Positions 7,948 through 17,069 of a stretch of 64,000 nucleotides of DNA are shown piece by piece. Numbering within the stretch: position 1 is the stretch's first letter; every line of letters begins with the position of its first letter. Position numbers and translations under genes: made by a program. The notes under the pieces were generated by a model that was not told the origin of the DNA, ran no database searches, and saw only the letters and a list, made by a program, of their open reading frames with translations. The stretch is from NCBI GenBank assembly GCA_000474255.1, contig BATO01000008.1:62001-126000 (forward strand), written 5' to 3'. Origin of the DNA: Aquipseudomonas alcaligenes MRY13-0052. GTDB taxonomy: Bacteria > Pseudomonadota > Gammaproteobacteria > Pseudomonadales > Pseudomonadaceae.

Positions 7948-10900
7948 TCAGGCAGCCGAGTCGAACAGCCGCACCACGTTGATCTGGGTGGCCAGGAGCT
8001 GGGCACGCAGTTGCGCCTCGTGCTCGCGGGCCTTGGCCAGGCCGGTTTCCTTGACGTGGCCATAGCCGCGGATCTGCTCCGGCAGTTCGGCGATGGCCAC
8101 CGCGACGCGGTAGTTGTCGCCCCGCAGGTGGGCGAGCACGGCTTCGAGGTTGTCTTCGTAGCGGCCGATCAGCTCGCGTTCCAGGCGCCGCTCTTCGCTG
8201 TAGCCGAAGGGGTCCAGCGCACTGCCACGGAGGAATTTGAAGGTCGCCAGCAGGCCGAAGGCCTTGAGCATCCAGGGCCCGAAGCTGCGCTTGCGGGGCT
8301 GCCCGGTGCTCGGGTCACGCTTGGCCAGCCAAGACGGCGCCAGGTGGAACTGCAGGCGGTAGTCGCCACTGAACTGGGCCTCGAGCTGCTTGCGGAAATC
8401 ATCGGCGCTGTAGAGCCGCGCCACTTCGTATTCGTCCTTGTAGGCGAGGACCTTGAAGTAGTAGCGGGCGACGGCTTCGGTGAGCTCCTGGCCTGCACTG
8501 CTGTCGACCAGGCGCACGCGCGCCACCAGGTCGCTGTAGCGCTTGGCGTAGGCGGCGTCCTGGTAGGCGGTGAGGTAGTCGACGCGGAAGCGGATGATCT
8601 CGTCGAGGGTTTCGCAAGGCTTGGCCTGGGCCACTTCCGGTGCGGCGAGCTTCTCCACGGCGGGCAGGTCATGGGCGGCACGACGGCCCCAGAGGAAGGC
8701 TTCGCAGTTGAGTTTCACCGCCACGCCATTGAGCTGGATGGCCTTCTCGATGGCTTCGGCGGAGACCGGCACCAGCCCACGCTGGTAGGCATAGCCGAGC
8801 ATGAACAGGTTGGTGGCGATGCTGTCGCCGAGCAGGCGGGTGGCCAGGCGGGTGGCGTCGATGAAGTGGGTCTTTTCCGCGCCGACGGCCTCGATCAGCG
8901 CCTGCTGCATGGCCTCGCCGGGTACCTGGGCATCCGGATTGCGGGTGAACTCGGCAGTGGCGGCCTCGTGGCTGTTGACCACGGCGGTGGCGATGCGCTC
9001 GTTGAGCTTGGCCAGGGCCTCTTCGCTGGCGGCGACCACCAGGTCGCAGCCGAGCAGCAGGTCGGTTTCACCCGCGGCGATGCGCACGGCGTGGATGTCG
9101 TCCTGCTTGGCGGCGATGCGGATGTGGGTGATGACCGGGCCGAATTTCTGCGCCAGGCCGGCCTGGTCGAGCACGCTGCAGCCCTTGCCTTCGATGTGCG
9201 CGGCCATGCCCAGCAATGCACCGACCGTGGTCACGCCGCTGCCGCCGACACCGGGCAGGAGAATGTTCCAGGGGCGCTCCAGGCCAGGCTGGCGCGGCTC
9301 CGGCAGCACGGTGAAGAGAGCGCCGCTGCCGACCGCTTCGGGCTTGCGTAGCTCGCCGCCGTGAACAGTGACGAAGCTGGGGCAGAAGCCTTCGAGGCAG
9401 GAGAAGTCCTTGTTGCAGGCGTTCTGGTCGATCTCGCGCTTGCGCCCCAGTTCGGTTTCCAGAGGCAGTACGGAGAGGCAGTTGGACTTGACGCTGCAGT
9501 CGCCGCAGCCCTCGCACACGGCGGGGTTGATGAAGGCGCGTTTGGCCGGGTCCACCAGCTTGCCGCGCTTGCGACGGCGGCGTTTCTCGGTGGCGCAGGT
9601 CTGGTCGTAGATGATGACCGAGACGCCCTTGAACTCGCGCAGTTCGCGTTGCACGGCGTCCAGCTCACGGCGGTGGTGGAAGCTGACGATGGGCGCGAAG
9701 GTGGCGCGGGTGGGGTATTTCTCCGGCTCGTCGGTGACCAGGGCGATGCGTTTGACGCCCTCGGCGAAGACCTGCTGGCTGAGCTGGTCGACGCGCAGCT
9801 CGCCGTCGATGGGCTGCCCGCCGGTCATGGCCACGGCGTCGTTGTAGAGGATCTTGTAGGTGATGTTGACGCCAGCAGCCACGGCGGCGCGCAGAGCCAG
9901 TTGGCCGGAGTGGAAGTAGGTGCCGTCGCCGAGGTTCTGGAAGATGTGCGGCGTGTCGGTGAAGGGGGCCTGGCCGATCCAGGTGGCGCCCTCCCCGCCC
10001 ATCTGGGTGAAGGTGTCGGTGTTGCGGTCCATCCACTGGGTCATGTAGTGGCAGCCGATGCCGCCCTGGGCGCGGCTGCCTTCGGGCAGCTTGGTGGAGG
10101 TGTTGTGCGGGCAGCCGGAGCAGAAGTGCGGGGTGCGCACGGTCTTGTGCTTGGGCTCGGCGAGGGCCTTTTCCTTGGCGGCGAGGAAGGCCAGGCGCGA
10201 TTCGATCTGCTCGCTGGAGTAAATGGGGGCCAGGCGCTTGGCGATGACGCGGGCGATCATCGCCGGGGTCAGCTCGCTGAGGTTGGGCAGCAGGGAGTTG
10301 CCTTCCTCGTCGAACTCCCCGACCACGCGTGGGCGCTTGTCCACGGGCCAGTTGTAGAGCTGGCCGGTGAGCTGGTCTTCGATGATGCTGCGCTTTTCCT
10401 CCACCACGAGGATTTCGTCCAGGCCCTGGGCGAACTGGTGCACGGAGACCGGCTCCAGCGGCCAGCTCATGCCGATCTTCAGCACTCGCAAGCCGACCTT
10501 GGCGCAGAGTTCATCATCCAGGCCAAGGTCCACCAGTGCCTGGCGCACGTCGAGGTAGGACTTGCCGGTGGTGATGATGCCGAGGCGCGGGTTGGGCGAG
10601 TCGAGCTTGACCTGGTTGAGGTCATTGGCCAGGGCGAAGGCCCGGGCGGCGTAGATCTTGTAGGTGTTGAGGCGTTTTTCCTGGGCCAGGGGCGGGTCGG
10701 GCCAGCGGATGTGCACGCCGTCTTCGGGGAGGACGAAGTCGGTGGGGATCTTCACCTCGATGCGCAGCGGGTCGACGTCCACCACGGCGGAGGAGTCGAC
10801 GTTCTCGGCGATGGTCTTGAGTGCCACCCAGCAGCCGCTGTAGCGCGAGAGCTCCCAGCCGATGATGCCGTAGTCGAGGATCTCCTGGACGTTGGCCGGG

Positions 10901-11415
10901 TTGAGCACCGGGATGGAGGCGGCGATGAAGGCGTGCTCGCTCTGGTTGGCGATGCTGGAAGACTTGCAGCCGTGGTCGTCACCGGCCAGCAACAGGACGC
11001 CGCCATGGGGCGCGACGCCGGCGGAGTTGCCGTGCTTGAAGACGTCGCCACAGCGGTCCACACCCGGGCCCTTGCCGTACCACATGGAGAACACGCCGTC
11101 GTAGCGCGCGCCGGGGAACAGGCTGGTCTGCTGGCTGCCCCACACGGCGGTGGCCGCGAGCTCCTCGTTGACGCCCGGCTGGAAGTGGATGTGGTTTTCC
11201 TGGAGGAAGGACTTGGCCTCCCAGAGGCTTTTATCGAGGTTGCCGAGGGGCGAACCGCGATAGCCGGAGATGAAGCAGGCGGTGTTCAGGCCATGGGCCG
11301 TATCGCGTTGCTTCTGCAGCATCGGCAGGCGGGTAAGCGCCTGGGTGCCGGTGAGGTACAGATGACCGGTTGCAAGCCGGTATTTGTCATCCAGGCGGAT
11401 CTCGGCCAGAGACAT
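7948..11415 (-). CDS. Indolepyruvate:ferredoxin oxidoreductase (fused alpha/beta subunits)
   Basis: The 1155-residue fusion oxidatively decarboxylates aryl- or branched-chain 2-oxo acids to acyl-CoA, passing electrons to ferredoxin. The N-terminal part holds the pyruvate-ferredoxin-like segments ([25 protein letters not shown]). A TPP-binding segment with CSGCPHNTS and GIGCH follows at about 470-500, then a 4Fe-4S motif CEGCGDC. The C-terminal gamma-like domain carries [11 protein letters not shown]. The start at 11415 follows AGGAG seven bases upstream. With leucine dehydrogenase next door and an Lrp-type regulator divergent, it probably serves amino-acid catabolism; the preferred 2-oxo acid cannot be told. 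Confidence 0.9.
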   Translation of the reverse strand: MSLAEIRLDDKYRLATGHLYLTGTQALTRLPMLQKQRDTAHGLNTACFISGYRGSPLGNLDKSLWEAKSFLQENHIHFQPGVNEELAATAVWGSQQTSLFPGARYDGVFSMWYGKGPGVDRCGDVFKHGNSAGVAPHGGVLLLAGDDHGCKSSSIANQSEHAFIAASIPVLNPANVQEILDYGIIGWELSRYSGCWVALKTIAENVDSSAVVDVDPLRIEVKIPTDFVLPEDGVHIRWPDPPLAQEKRLNTYKIYAARAFALANDLNQVKLDSPNPRLGIITTGKSYLDVRQALVDLGLDDELCAKVGLRVLKIGMSWPLEPVSVHQFAQGLDEILVVEEKRSIIEDQLTGQLYNWPVDKRPRVVGEFDEEGNSLLPNLSELTPAMIARVIAKRLAPIYSSEQIESRLAFLAAKEKALAEPKHKTVRTPHFCSGCPHNTSTKLPEGSRAQGGIGCHYMTQWMDRNTDTFTQMGGEGATWIGQAPFTDTPHIFQNLGDGTYFHSGQLALRAAVAAGVNITYKILYNDAVAMTGGQPIDGELRVDQLSQQVFAEGVKRIALVTDEPEKYPTRATFAPIVSFHHRRELDAVQRELREFKGVSVIIYDQTCATEKRRRRKRGKLVDPAKRAFINPAVCEGCGDCSVKSNCLSVLPLETELGRKREIDQNACNKDFSCLEGFCPSFVTVHGGELRKPEAVGSGALFTVLPEPRQPGLERPWNILLPGVGGSGVTTVGALLGMAAHIEGKGCSVLDQAGLAQKFGPVITHIRIAAKQDDIHAVRIAAGETDLLLGCDLVVAASEEALAKLNERIATAVVNSHEAATAEFTRNPDAQVPGEAMQQALIEAVGAEKTHFIDATRLATRLLGDSIATNLFMLGYAYQRGLVPVSAEAIEKAIQLNGVAVKLNCEAFLWGRRAAHDLPAVEKLAAPEVAQAKPCETLDEIIRFRVDYLTAYQDAAYAKRYSDLVARVRLVDSSAGQELTEAVARYYFKVLAYKDEYEVARLYSADDFRKQLEAQFSGDYRLQFHLAPSWLAKRDPSTGQPRKRSFGPWMLKAFGLLATFKFLRGSALDPFGYSEERRLERELIGRYEDNLEAVLAHLRGDNYRVAVAIAELPEQIRGYGHVKETGLAKAREHEAQLRAQLLATQINVVRLFDSAA

Positions 11416-11614
11416 GCGGGCGCTCCTTTTATTTTTATGGCGACCAAGGACGGCTACGGTTAGTGCCATCTTTCTGCCCCGTGGCAGGATCACTGCCCGG
11501 GACGCATGCTCAATAATCTGACTGAAGGGTTCTGCTTTTTTCTTTCTATTTTCGGACTCGAACGCCAATATTGCGCATGATTAATCCAACAAAAATAGTA
11601 TTACGGACTGACTC
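11416..11614. promoter_or_regulatory. Divergent promoter region of the oxidoreductase and Lrp-type regulator
   Basis: This AT-richer 199-base gap separates two divergent genes and must hold both promoters. An Lrp/AsnC regulator is expected to bind here and control both directions. I do not see a single clear operator. Confidence 0.5.
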
Positions 11615-12082
11615 ATGCAGAACCCTCTGAGCCCTATCGATCGCAAGATCCTCCGCCTGCTGCAACACAACGCCGACCTCTCCGCCGCCGAGGTGGCCGA
11701 GAAGGTGGAGCTGTCCCAGTCACCCTGCTGGCGGCGGATCAACCGCATGCAGGAAGACGGCCTGATCGAACGCAAGGTCGCCCTGCTCAATCCCAAGCTG
11801 CTGGGCTTCTCCATCACCGTGTTCGTCAACATCAAGCTCTCGGCCCACGGGCGTAACAACCTCACCGAGTTCGAGAAAGCCATCGTCGGCTACCCGGAGG
11901 TACTGGAGTGCTACACCATGGCCGGCGGCTCGGATTACCTGCTGAAGGTGGTGGCACGGGATATCGGCAGCTACGAGCGCTTCCTGCGGGACCAGTTGCT
12001 GCAGCGGCCGCATGTGCTGGAAGCGCACTCGAACATCGCCATGAGCGAGGTCAAGCGCACCACCGAGCTGCCTCTGGATTGA
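11615..12082 (+). CDS. Lrp/AsnC family transcriptional regulator
   Basis: The 155-residue protein has an N-terminal winged helix-turn-helix (residues about 8-55, LSAAEVAEKVELSQSPCWRRINRM) and a C-terminal RAM/AsnC ligand-sensing domain with the GGSDYLLKVVA motif (about 108-118). Lrp-type proteins form octamers that sense amino acids. Divergence from the indolepyruvate oxidoreductase and leucine dehydrogenase genes suggests it controls them in response to leucine or an aromatic amino acid. That target is inferred from position only. Confidence 0.9.
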   Translation: MQNPLSPIDRKILRLLQHNADLSAAEVAEKVELSQSPCWRRINRMQEDGLIERKVALLNPKLLGFSITVFVNIKLSAHGRNNLTEFEKAIVGYPEVLECYTMAGGSDYLLKVVARDIGSYERFLRDQLLQRPHVLEAHSNIAMSEVKRTTELPLD

Positions 12083-12252
12083 CCCGCTGAGCCGCCCATT
12101 CCAGAGCGCCTGGATGGCCAGCAAGCGAAGCGGCGAAAAGGCTCCGTGCAATTTGCAATGTGGAAAAATCGGGCGCCTTGCAAAGTGCACGGGCACACAT
12201 TCGAAACATCAATGTAAGACTTTGATTTTAAAGCATTTTTAAAACCATCAAG

Positions 12253-12269
12253 CTTGGCATGACACCTGC
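12253..12269 (+). promoter_or_regulatory. Candidate sigma-54 promoter
   Basis: TTGGCATGACACCTGCT places GG and GC exactly ten bases apart, as in the -24/-12 sigma-54 consensus, with about two mismatches to the core. It would start transcription near 12280, just ahead of the small secreted protein gene. Confidence 0.4.
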
Positions 12270-12311
12270 TCTATTCCAGTCATGAGATTTCTGGATGCGA
12301 GCCCAATAATC

Positions 12312-12548
12312 ATGAACAGTGTCATCACTCTCCTCGCAGCAACCGTATTGACGCTCCTGGCCGCCAGCGCGTTCGCCGCTCTGCAGAGCAGCCAGCAGCA
12401 ACAGGCCGTCAAGCATCTGGTCGAGCGCATCCGCCCGACGCCGGTGCAGTTCGAGTACGCCACCCAGTCCGGCGACCAGCAACCCAAGGTGAGCCGCCTG
12501 CAGAGCAGCGAATGGCAACCCCGCCCCGCCCAGCGCCTGTCCTTCTGA
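12312..12548 (+). CDS. Small protein with N-terminal signal or membrane segment
   Basis: I do not recognise this 78-residue protein. It begins MNSVITLLAATVLTLLAASAFA, a textbook signal peptide or single membrane segment. A hydrophilic Gln-rich segment (QSSQQQQAVKHL) follows, and the end is charged. An in-frame ATG at 12282 would add ten residues; neither start has a strong ribosome site. It is the first of three tiny genes in a row (12312, 12558, 12767) with short spacers, probably one unit. The periplasmic or membrane location is inferred from the N-terminus alone. Confidence 0.55.
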   Translation: MNSVITLLAATVLTLLAASAFAALQSSQQQQAVKHLVERIRPTPVQFEYATQSGDQQPKVSRLQSSEWQPRPAQRLSF

Positions 12549-12557
12549 GTGGAGAGC

Positions 12558-12734
12558 ATGGACATGGCCCTGTGGGGAATGCTGTTTCCGGGGATGATCC
12601 TGCTGCTGGCGGCCATCGCGTGCGGGGCGCTCTGGGTGATCGATCGCATCACCGACCAGGGATTGGCGGATGAACAGAAGGCGGAGCGCCAGCGGGACGA
12701 GCGCATCGCCAACTATTACGACCCCTTCTTTTAG
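12558..12734 (+). CDS. Tiny single-pass membrane protein
   Basis: I do not recognise this protein of about 58 residues. MALWGMLFPGMILLLAAIACGALWVI forms one membrane helix, followed by a charged tail (DEQKAERQRDERIANYYDPFF). The start may be 12558 or 12564; GGAG at 12551-12554 fits the latter better. It begins within 20 bases of the preceding stop codon, so translation is probably coupled. Confidence 0.55.
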   Translation: MDMALWGMLFPGMILLLAAIACGALWVIDRITDQGLADEQKAERQRDERIANYYDPFF

Positions 12735-12766
12735 TGACGCGCCACGAATCCGGCGAGGAGATAGAG

Positions 12767-12952
12767 ATGTCGAAGTCAGCCGTGCTGTTCCTGATGCTCA
12801 GCCTGGTGTTCACCCTGACCTTGTGGCTGGAGCCCTGGCAGGCCGCCTGGCCGGTAGCAGCGGTGAAGGTGGCACTGGCGACCAGCGCCGTGCTGTTCGT
12901 GGCAGCGTTGCTGGTGGGCAAGCGGGTGAAGTTCGATCCGGTACTGCGCTGA
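12767..12952 (+). CDS. Tiny two-helix membrane protein
   Basis: The 61-residue product has two hydrophobic segments (about residues 4-22 and 31-51) and a basic end (GKRVKFDPVLR). The start at 12767 has GAGGAG about ten bases upstream, the best ribosome site of the three small genes. I do not recognise the family. The stop codon lies two bases before the end of the convergent phnN gene, leaving no room for a terminator between them. Confidence 0.6.
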   Translation: MSKSAVLFLMLSLVFTLTLWLEPWQAAWPVAAVKVALATSAVLFVAALLVGKRVKFDPVLR

Positions 12953-12953
12953 G

Positions 12954-13523
12954 TCAGGCTGTGTTGCGCGGGTGATTGAGCAATTGCAGCAGACGCTTCA
13001 GCGTTTCTTCCAGCGGGCCTGAGTTGTCCAGGACGGACAGGGCCGCGCCTCCCTCTTCCTGCAGCGACGCATTGAAACGGGCGTTGCGTGCCAGGCGGGC
13101 CTCTATCTCGGCAGCCGTCTCGCGTCCCCGGGCCTGAAGGCGCTGGCGCAGAACATCCATCTCCACCGTCAGCAGGATGGCGTGCAGATCGGGGTAGCGA
13201 CGACGAGCCTCCGGCAGGTAGCCGCGCGAACCGTTGACCAGCACGTCTTCCCCCGCCTCCAGCCATTCGTCGATCTGCAGCGGAATGCCATAGGACAGCC
13301 CATTGGCGTGCCAGCTCATGGCGAAAGCGCCGTCTCGCTCCATCTCCGTGAACTGCGCGGGACTGACCGCCTGGGCCGCCTCCCCCACCGCTTCGGCCGA
13401 ACGGGTGATGACCCGGCGCACGATATGGCAGCCGCTATCGGCGAGCGGCGCGCGTGCGGCATCGAGCAGGCTGTCCTTGCCTGAGCCGGAAGGTCCGATG
13501 AGATAGAACAGCCTGCCTTTCAT
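12954..13523 (-). CDS. phnN: Ribose 1,5-bisphosphate phosphokinase PhnN
   Basis: The 189-residue kinase makes phosphoribosyl diphosphate from ribose 1,5-bisphosphate in phosphonate degradation. It has a guanylate-kinase-like fold with P-loop GPSGSGKDS (residues 9-17). RVITRSAEAVGEAAQAVS and the WHANGLSYGIP segment fit PhnN. The start at 13523 follows AGGTG; the frame opens 36 bases earlier but that start has no ribosome site. It is an orphan here: no other phn gene is in view. In P. aeruginosa the phn cluster also lies next to amrZ, so this may be its remnant or edge. Confidence 0.85.
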   Translation of the reverse strand: MKGRLFYLIGPSGSGKDSLLDAARAPLADSGCHIVRRVITRSAEAVGEAAQAVSPAQFTEMERDGAFAMSWHANGLSYGIPLQIDEWLEAGEDVLVNGSRGYLPEARRRYPDLHAILLTVEMDVLRQRLQARGRETAAEIEARLARNARFNASLQEEGGAALSVLDNSGPLEETLKRLLQLLNHPRNTA

Positions 13524-14047
13524 CTGTGCACCTGGGAGCCTGGTCATTGCGAGCGCCACGGCACGGCCATGGCGCTCGCCACCTTACCCGGAAAGCATTT
13601 CAGATTGGAGAGGCCGAATGCGCTGGCGCTGTATACCGGACGTCGCACAGTAGCGAAATGCCAGTGCTTACTCCGATAGGGGGGACTACGCTTGCAAGAT
13701 CGCGCTTTTAATCTGCCAGAAGCCCGAATTAGAGCGCTGGATGTGGCCTCGCGCACGAAATCTCCACGATCTTCAGCGAGGCGGGGAATTTTTACCCCCT
13801 ACAGCATTCATATGTGGGCCTTTTGCATATTGACTCGCATTTCGGACAACTGGTGCTGGCAAAAAGCCGCTACCCAGCGCACAATGCGACACAGATTTGA
13901 CGTCAAGGAACCGTTTAGGTGACTGCCAAGTCATAATGACGCCGATCGCGATGAATGGTTGAACGACTGATGCTAAAGATGGTCAAACCGGTGACAATCA
14001 CGTAGCTCATTGCCAGCATCGCTCCCTGAACTAACCGGTTTAAATGT
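13524..14047. promoter_or_regulatory. Gene-free region upstream of amrZ
   Basis: These 524 bases are visibly lower in GC than their surroundings and contain no convincing gene. They must hold the amrZ promoter and the start region of phnN. AmrZ is known to repress itself in P. aeruginosa and its gene depends on AlgU there; I did not find a clear AlgU-type promoter or AmrZ box by eye. Confidence 0.4.
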
Positions 14048-14374
14048 ATGCGCCCTATGAAACAGGCTATCTATTCCAGCCGCACCGCTGACAAGTTCGT
14101 CGTACGTTTGCCCGAAGGCATGCGCGAGCGCATCGCCGATGTGGCGCGTAATCACCACCGCAGCATGAACTCCGAAATCATCGCTCGCCTGGAGCAGAGC
14201 ATGCTTCAGGAAGGCGCCCTGGATGAAGGTCTGTCCATGCGCCTCGACAGCCCCGAGCTGTCGCTGCACGAGCGCGAACTGCTGCAACGCTTCCGCCAGC
14301 TTTCCCGTCGCCAGCAAAATGCGCTGGTTGCGTTGATCGCTCACGATGCTGAACTCGCCGCCGAAGAAGCCTGA
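14048..14374 (+). CDS. amrZ: AmrZ, ribbon-helix-helix regulator of alginate and motility
   Basis: The 108-residue protein has the Arc/MetJ ribbon-helix-helix: the DNA-contacting strand [10 protein letters not shown] (about 16-25) is followed by helices ending [16 protein letters not shown]-terminal tetramerisation segment ([34 protein letters not shown]) follows. It matches P. aeruginosa AmrZ almost residue for residue by recollection. AmrZ represses flagellar fleQ, activates alginate and twitching genes and lowers c-di-GMP. The start MRPMKQ is fixed by that similarity, since the ribosome site is weak. Its own terminator follows. Confidence 0.95.
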   Translation: MRPMKQAIYSSRTADKFVVRLPEGMRERIADVARNHHRSMNSEIIARLEQSMLQEGALDEGLSMRLDSPELSLHERELLQRFRQLSRRQQNALVALIAHDAELAAEEA

Positions 14375-14400
14375 GTTCGCAGCACGTCGACTGATTGATA

Positions 14401-14421
14401 GCCGCCCCTGAGGCGGCTTTT
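14401..14421 (+). terminator. Intrinsic terminator of amrZ
   Basis: GCCGCC pairs with GGCGGC over a five-base loop and is followed by five T. Confidence 0.85.
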
Positions 14422-14460
14422 TCTTGCACGGCGTTTGCCCACTCCATACCCCACAAAGCA

Positions 14461-14486
14461 AAAGGCCCCACTGATGCGGGGCCTTG
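14461..14486 (-). terminator. Intrinsic terminator of mgtE
   Basis: On the minus strand AAGGCCCC and GGGGCCTT form a stem around an eight-base loop, followed by TTTTGC, 18 bases after the mgtE stop codon. Confidence 0.75.
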
Positions 14487-14503
14487 TGTTGTGAGCGCTA
14501 GGG

Positions 14504-15946
14504 CTAGAGCAGGAAGACGGTCGCAAGCCCGAGGAAGATGAAGAAACCGCCGCTGTCGGTCATGGCGGTGATCATCACGCTGGAGCCCATGGCCGGATCG
14601 CGCCCGAGCCGCACCAGCGTCATCGGGATCAGCACCCCCATCAAGGCCGCGAGCAGCAGGTTGAGCGTCATCGCCCCGGTCATCACCGCACCGAGGGACC
14701 AGCTGTCGTAGAGGTAATAGGCGACGAGGCCGATCACTCCACCCCACACCAGGCCGTTGACCAGCGCCACGCCCAGTTCCTTGCGCATCAGGCGGCTGGT
14801 ATTGCCGGTGCTGACCTGGTCCAGCGCCATGGCGCGGACGATCATGGTGATGGTCTGGTTGCCGGAGTTGCCACCGATGCCCGCCACGATCGGCATCAAG
14901 GCCGCCAGCGCTACCAGCTTCTCGATCGAGCCTTCGAACAGGCCGATCACACGGGAGGCGATGAACGCGGTGACCAGGTTGACGGCCAGCCAGGCCCAAC
15001 GGTTGCCGACCGACTTCCACACCGAGGCGAAGATGTCTTCTTCCTCGCGCAGACCGGCCATGTTGAGGACTTCCGTCTCGCTCTCCTCACGGATCAGGTC
15101 GACGATCTCGTCGATGGTCAGACGGCCGATCAGCTTGCCGTTCTTGTCCACCACCGGGGCGGAAATCAGGTCATAACGCTCGAACGCCTGGGCGGCGTCA
15201 TAGGCATCTTCGTCCGGATGGAAGCTCACGGGATCGCTGGCCATCACCTCGGCCACCTGCTTGTCCGGATCATTCACCAGCAGGCGCTTGATCGGCAGCA
15301 CGCCCTTGAGGATGCCGTCGTAATCGACCACGAAGAGCTTGTCGGTATGGCCCGGCAGCTCCTTGAGGCGACGCAGGTAGCGCAGCACCACTTCCAGGGT
15401 CACATCCTCACGGATGGTGACCATCTCGAAGTCCATCAACGCACCGACCTGGTCCTCTTCATAGGACAGGGCCGAACGCACGCGCTCGCGCTGCTGAGCG
15501 TCGAGCGTCTCCATCAGCTCGTGGATCACGTCACGGGGCAGCTCGGGCGCGAGGTCGGCCAGCTCGTCCGCGTCCATCTCCTTGGCGGCAGCGAGCAGCT
15601 CGTGATCGTCCATGTCGGCGATCAGCGTTTCACGAACCGAGTCGGAGACTTCGAGGAGGATGTCGCCGTCGCGCTCGGCCTTGACCAGTTGCCAGACGGT
15701 CAGACGATCGCCAAGCGGCAGGGCTTCGAGAATGTGGGCGATGTCGGCGGGGTGCAGCTCATCGAGCTTGCGTTGCAGCTCGGCGAGATTCTGGCGATGG
15801 ACCAGGTTCTCGACGAGATCCTGGTGCTGGCCTTCCTGACGATGGGTCAGGTCTTCCACCAGCTTGTGGCGATGCAGCAGATCGACCACCTGAGCGAGGC
15901 GGTCCTGCAGGCTATCTTGAGACTTTTTTACTTCTACTTCGGTCAT
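14504..15946 (-). CDS. mgtE: MgtE magnesium transporter/channel
   Basis: The 480-residue protein has the MgtE layout. An acidic N-terminal superhelical domain covers about residues 30-140, paired CBS domains about 145-265 (including LFVVDYDGILKGVLPIKRL and APVVDKNGKLIGRLTIDEIVDLI), a connecting helix, and five membrane helices from about 300. PIVAGIGGNSGNQT is the conserved pore segment. MgtE is a homodimeric inner-membrane Mg2+ channel gated by cytosolic Mg2+ through the N and CBS domains. The start at 15946 follows GGAG seven bases upstream. It lies at the left border of the tailocin island. Confidence 0.95.
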   Translation of the reverse strand: MTEVEVKKSQDSLQDRLAQVVDLLHRHKLVEDLTHRQEGQHQDLVENLVHRQNLAELQRKLDELHPADIAHILEALPLGDRLTVWQLVKAERDGDILLEVSDSVRETLIADMDDHELLAAAKEMDADELADLAPELPRDVIHELMETLDAQQRERVRSALSYEEDQVGALMDFEMVTIREDVTLEVVLRYLRRLKELPGHTDKLFVVDYDGILKGVLPIKRLLVNDPDKQVAEVMASDPVSFHPDEDAYDAAQAFERYDLISAPVVDKNGKLIGRLTIDEIVDLIREESETEVLNMAGLREEEDIFASVWKSVGNRWAWLAVNLVTAFIASRVIGLFEGSIEKLVALAALMPIVAGIGGNSGNQTITMIVRAMALDQVSTGNTSRLMRKELGVALVNGLVWGGVIGLVAYYLYDSWSLGAVMTGAMTLNLLLAALMGVLIPMTLVRLGRDPAMGSSVMITAMTDSGGFFIFLGLATVFLL

Positions 15947-16262
15947 AGCGCGCTCCACCCCCAGTGGCGGCGCACGCCAAGGAGGGTCAATCAGTCAATA
16001 CGCGATCGTGCAAATGCGGTCTTGAGTAACTACTGGGTAAGTCCATGAGGGGTGTCCAAAAGCCTCGGCGAGGCTGACTGCGCAATGATAACACCGGAGG
16101 GTCATTTTGCGCGTTACAAAATCGTGGCTAGAACAATCGCTTGCGCTGCAAAGCTGAGATCGCTTTCACCTTCCATACGACGTTGGCGCCCCTTGGTGAG
16201 ACACCGTTAGGAAGAAATTAAAGCAGATACCTTCGAGGGCAACCGTCACGGAGGACATCGCC
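15947..16262. promoter_or_regulatory. mgtE leader and divergent promoter region
   Basis: This gap lies between mgtE and the divergent DUF4124 gene. On the minus strand a TATCAT -10-like element is followed within about 15 bases by a hairpin AGCC(T)CG-CCGAGGCT and TTTT at 16058-16075, roughly 110 bases ahead of the mgtE start. That would suit an attenuated leader. I do not recognise a known Mg2+ riboswitch. Confidence 0.4.
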
Positions 16263-16772
16263 ATGCGCACATCGCTCTGCACCCTGCCCCTTCTGCTCTA
16301 CATCGCGCTCGAAAGCCCGCCGCTGGAGGCCTCCATCTACCGATGCGAGGACGCGCACGGGCATGTCACCTTCACCCAGCTGGGTTGCCCGGACGACGAA
16401 TTGGTGGAGGTGCGGGAACGAGTCGAGGCCATGCAAGACAGCCCGGCATTGCTGCCACCGGCAAAGATCGAACGGATAACGCGAAACGCACGGAAGGAAC
16501 AGGCCGAGAAACCCAGGGAAATAGAAGTAGTGGGGGAAAGGCAGGATGGTTGCGGCAACCGCATCGTCGGCCAGGAGCGACGCCAGGCGATGTTGCGCAA
16601 ACAGGTGAGGACGGGCATGACCCGGCGCGATGTGGAAAGCATGCTGGGCAAGCCCGACAAGGTCAGCAACACCAATGGCCAGACCCGCTATCACTATGTC
16701 GCGAAGAAGGGAAAAGGACGCAGCCAGCTCGTCACATTCGACGAGCATGACTGCGTAAAAGGCGGGCGCTGA
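16263..16772 (+). CDS. DUF4124 domain-containing secreted protein
   Basis: The 169-residue protein has an N-terminal signal-like segment (LCTLPLLLYIALESPPLEA) and then the DUF4124 pattern IYRCEDAHGHVTFTQLGCPDD with paired Cys. Its C-terminal half (TGMTRRDVESMLGKPDKVSNTNGQTRYHYV) resembles the SmpA/OmlA-type fold seen in outer-membrane assembly lipoproteins. The start at 16263 follows GGAGG. It is a lone chromosomal gene just outside the tailocin lysis genes, with which it converges. Function is unknown; a periplasmic location is inferred. Confidence 0.7.
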   Translation: MRTSLCTLPLLLYIALESPPLEASIYRCEDAHGHVTFTQLGCPDDELVEVRERVEAMQDSPALLPPAKIERITRNARKEQAEKPREIEVVGERQDGCGNRIVGQERRQAMLRKQVRTGMTRRDVESMLGKPDKVSNTNGQTRYHYVAKKGKGRSQLVTFDEHDCVKGGR

Positions 16773-16808
16773 ATCAGCGCCCGAAAGGAGGGAAGAGGCC
16801 CGTCGTAC

Positions 16809-17069
16809 TCAGCGACAGGCCTGGAGCGCGGCCAATAGCTCACGCTCGTAGCCGATGCGTTGCAAACGCTCGGCACGCAGGGCTTTCATCTGTTGGTCGA
16901 TCGTTGCATCCAACGTCAGCAATTCGACTGCAAACGCCGGCACCGCAGGAGCGACCGCCTTGCAGGCGACCAGCACCGGCACCTTGACCTCGATCAGTTC
17001 AGGGGCAGGCTGCATCCCGGTGGAGCAGCCGGATAACAGCGCAAACGGCAGCAGCCAGACGACTCTCAT
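16809..17069 (-). CDS. Rz1-like outer-membrane spanin lipoprotein
   Basis: The 86-residue product begins MRVVWLLPFALLSGC, a signal with lipobox LSGC, so the mature lipoprotein starts at Cys15. A Pro/Ala-rich segment and a helical C-terminus follow. It overlaps the preceding Rz-like gene by ATGA. Small lipoproteins beside Rz proteins act as the outer-membrane half of the spanin complex that fuses the two membranes in lysis. It is the last gene of the tailocin operon and marks its left border. The call rests on size, lipobox and position. Confidence 0.7.
   Translation of the reverse strand: MRVVWLLPFALLSGCSTGMQPAPELIEVKVPVLVACKAVAPAVPAFAVELLTLDATIDQQMKALRAERLQRIGYERELLAALQACR

Noticed and set aside
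9361-11463. A 700-codon plus-strand frame
   Set aside because: It is the complement of the indolepyruvate oxidoreductase, which has clear cofactor motifs on the other strand.
13692-13922. A 76-codon frame upstream of amrZ
   Set aside because: It has no ribosome site, odd composition and no conserved pattern; the stretch fits a regulatory region better.
13524-14047. An AlgU-type promoter ahead of amrZ
   Set aside because: I expected GAACTT-N16-TCTGA from P. aeruginosa but found no acceptable match by eye.
15947-16262. A known Mg2+ riboswitch in the mgtE leader
   Set aside because: The leader is short and I do not see the M-box arrangement; only a single hairpin with a T run can be supported.
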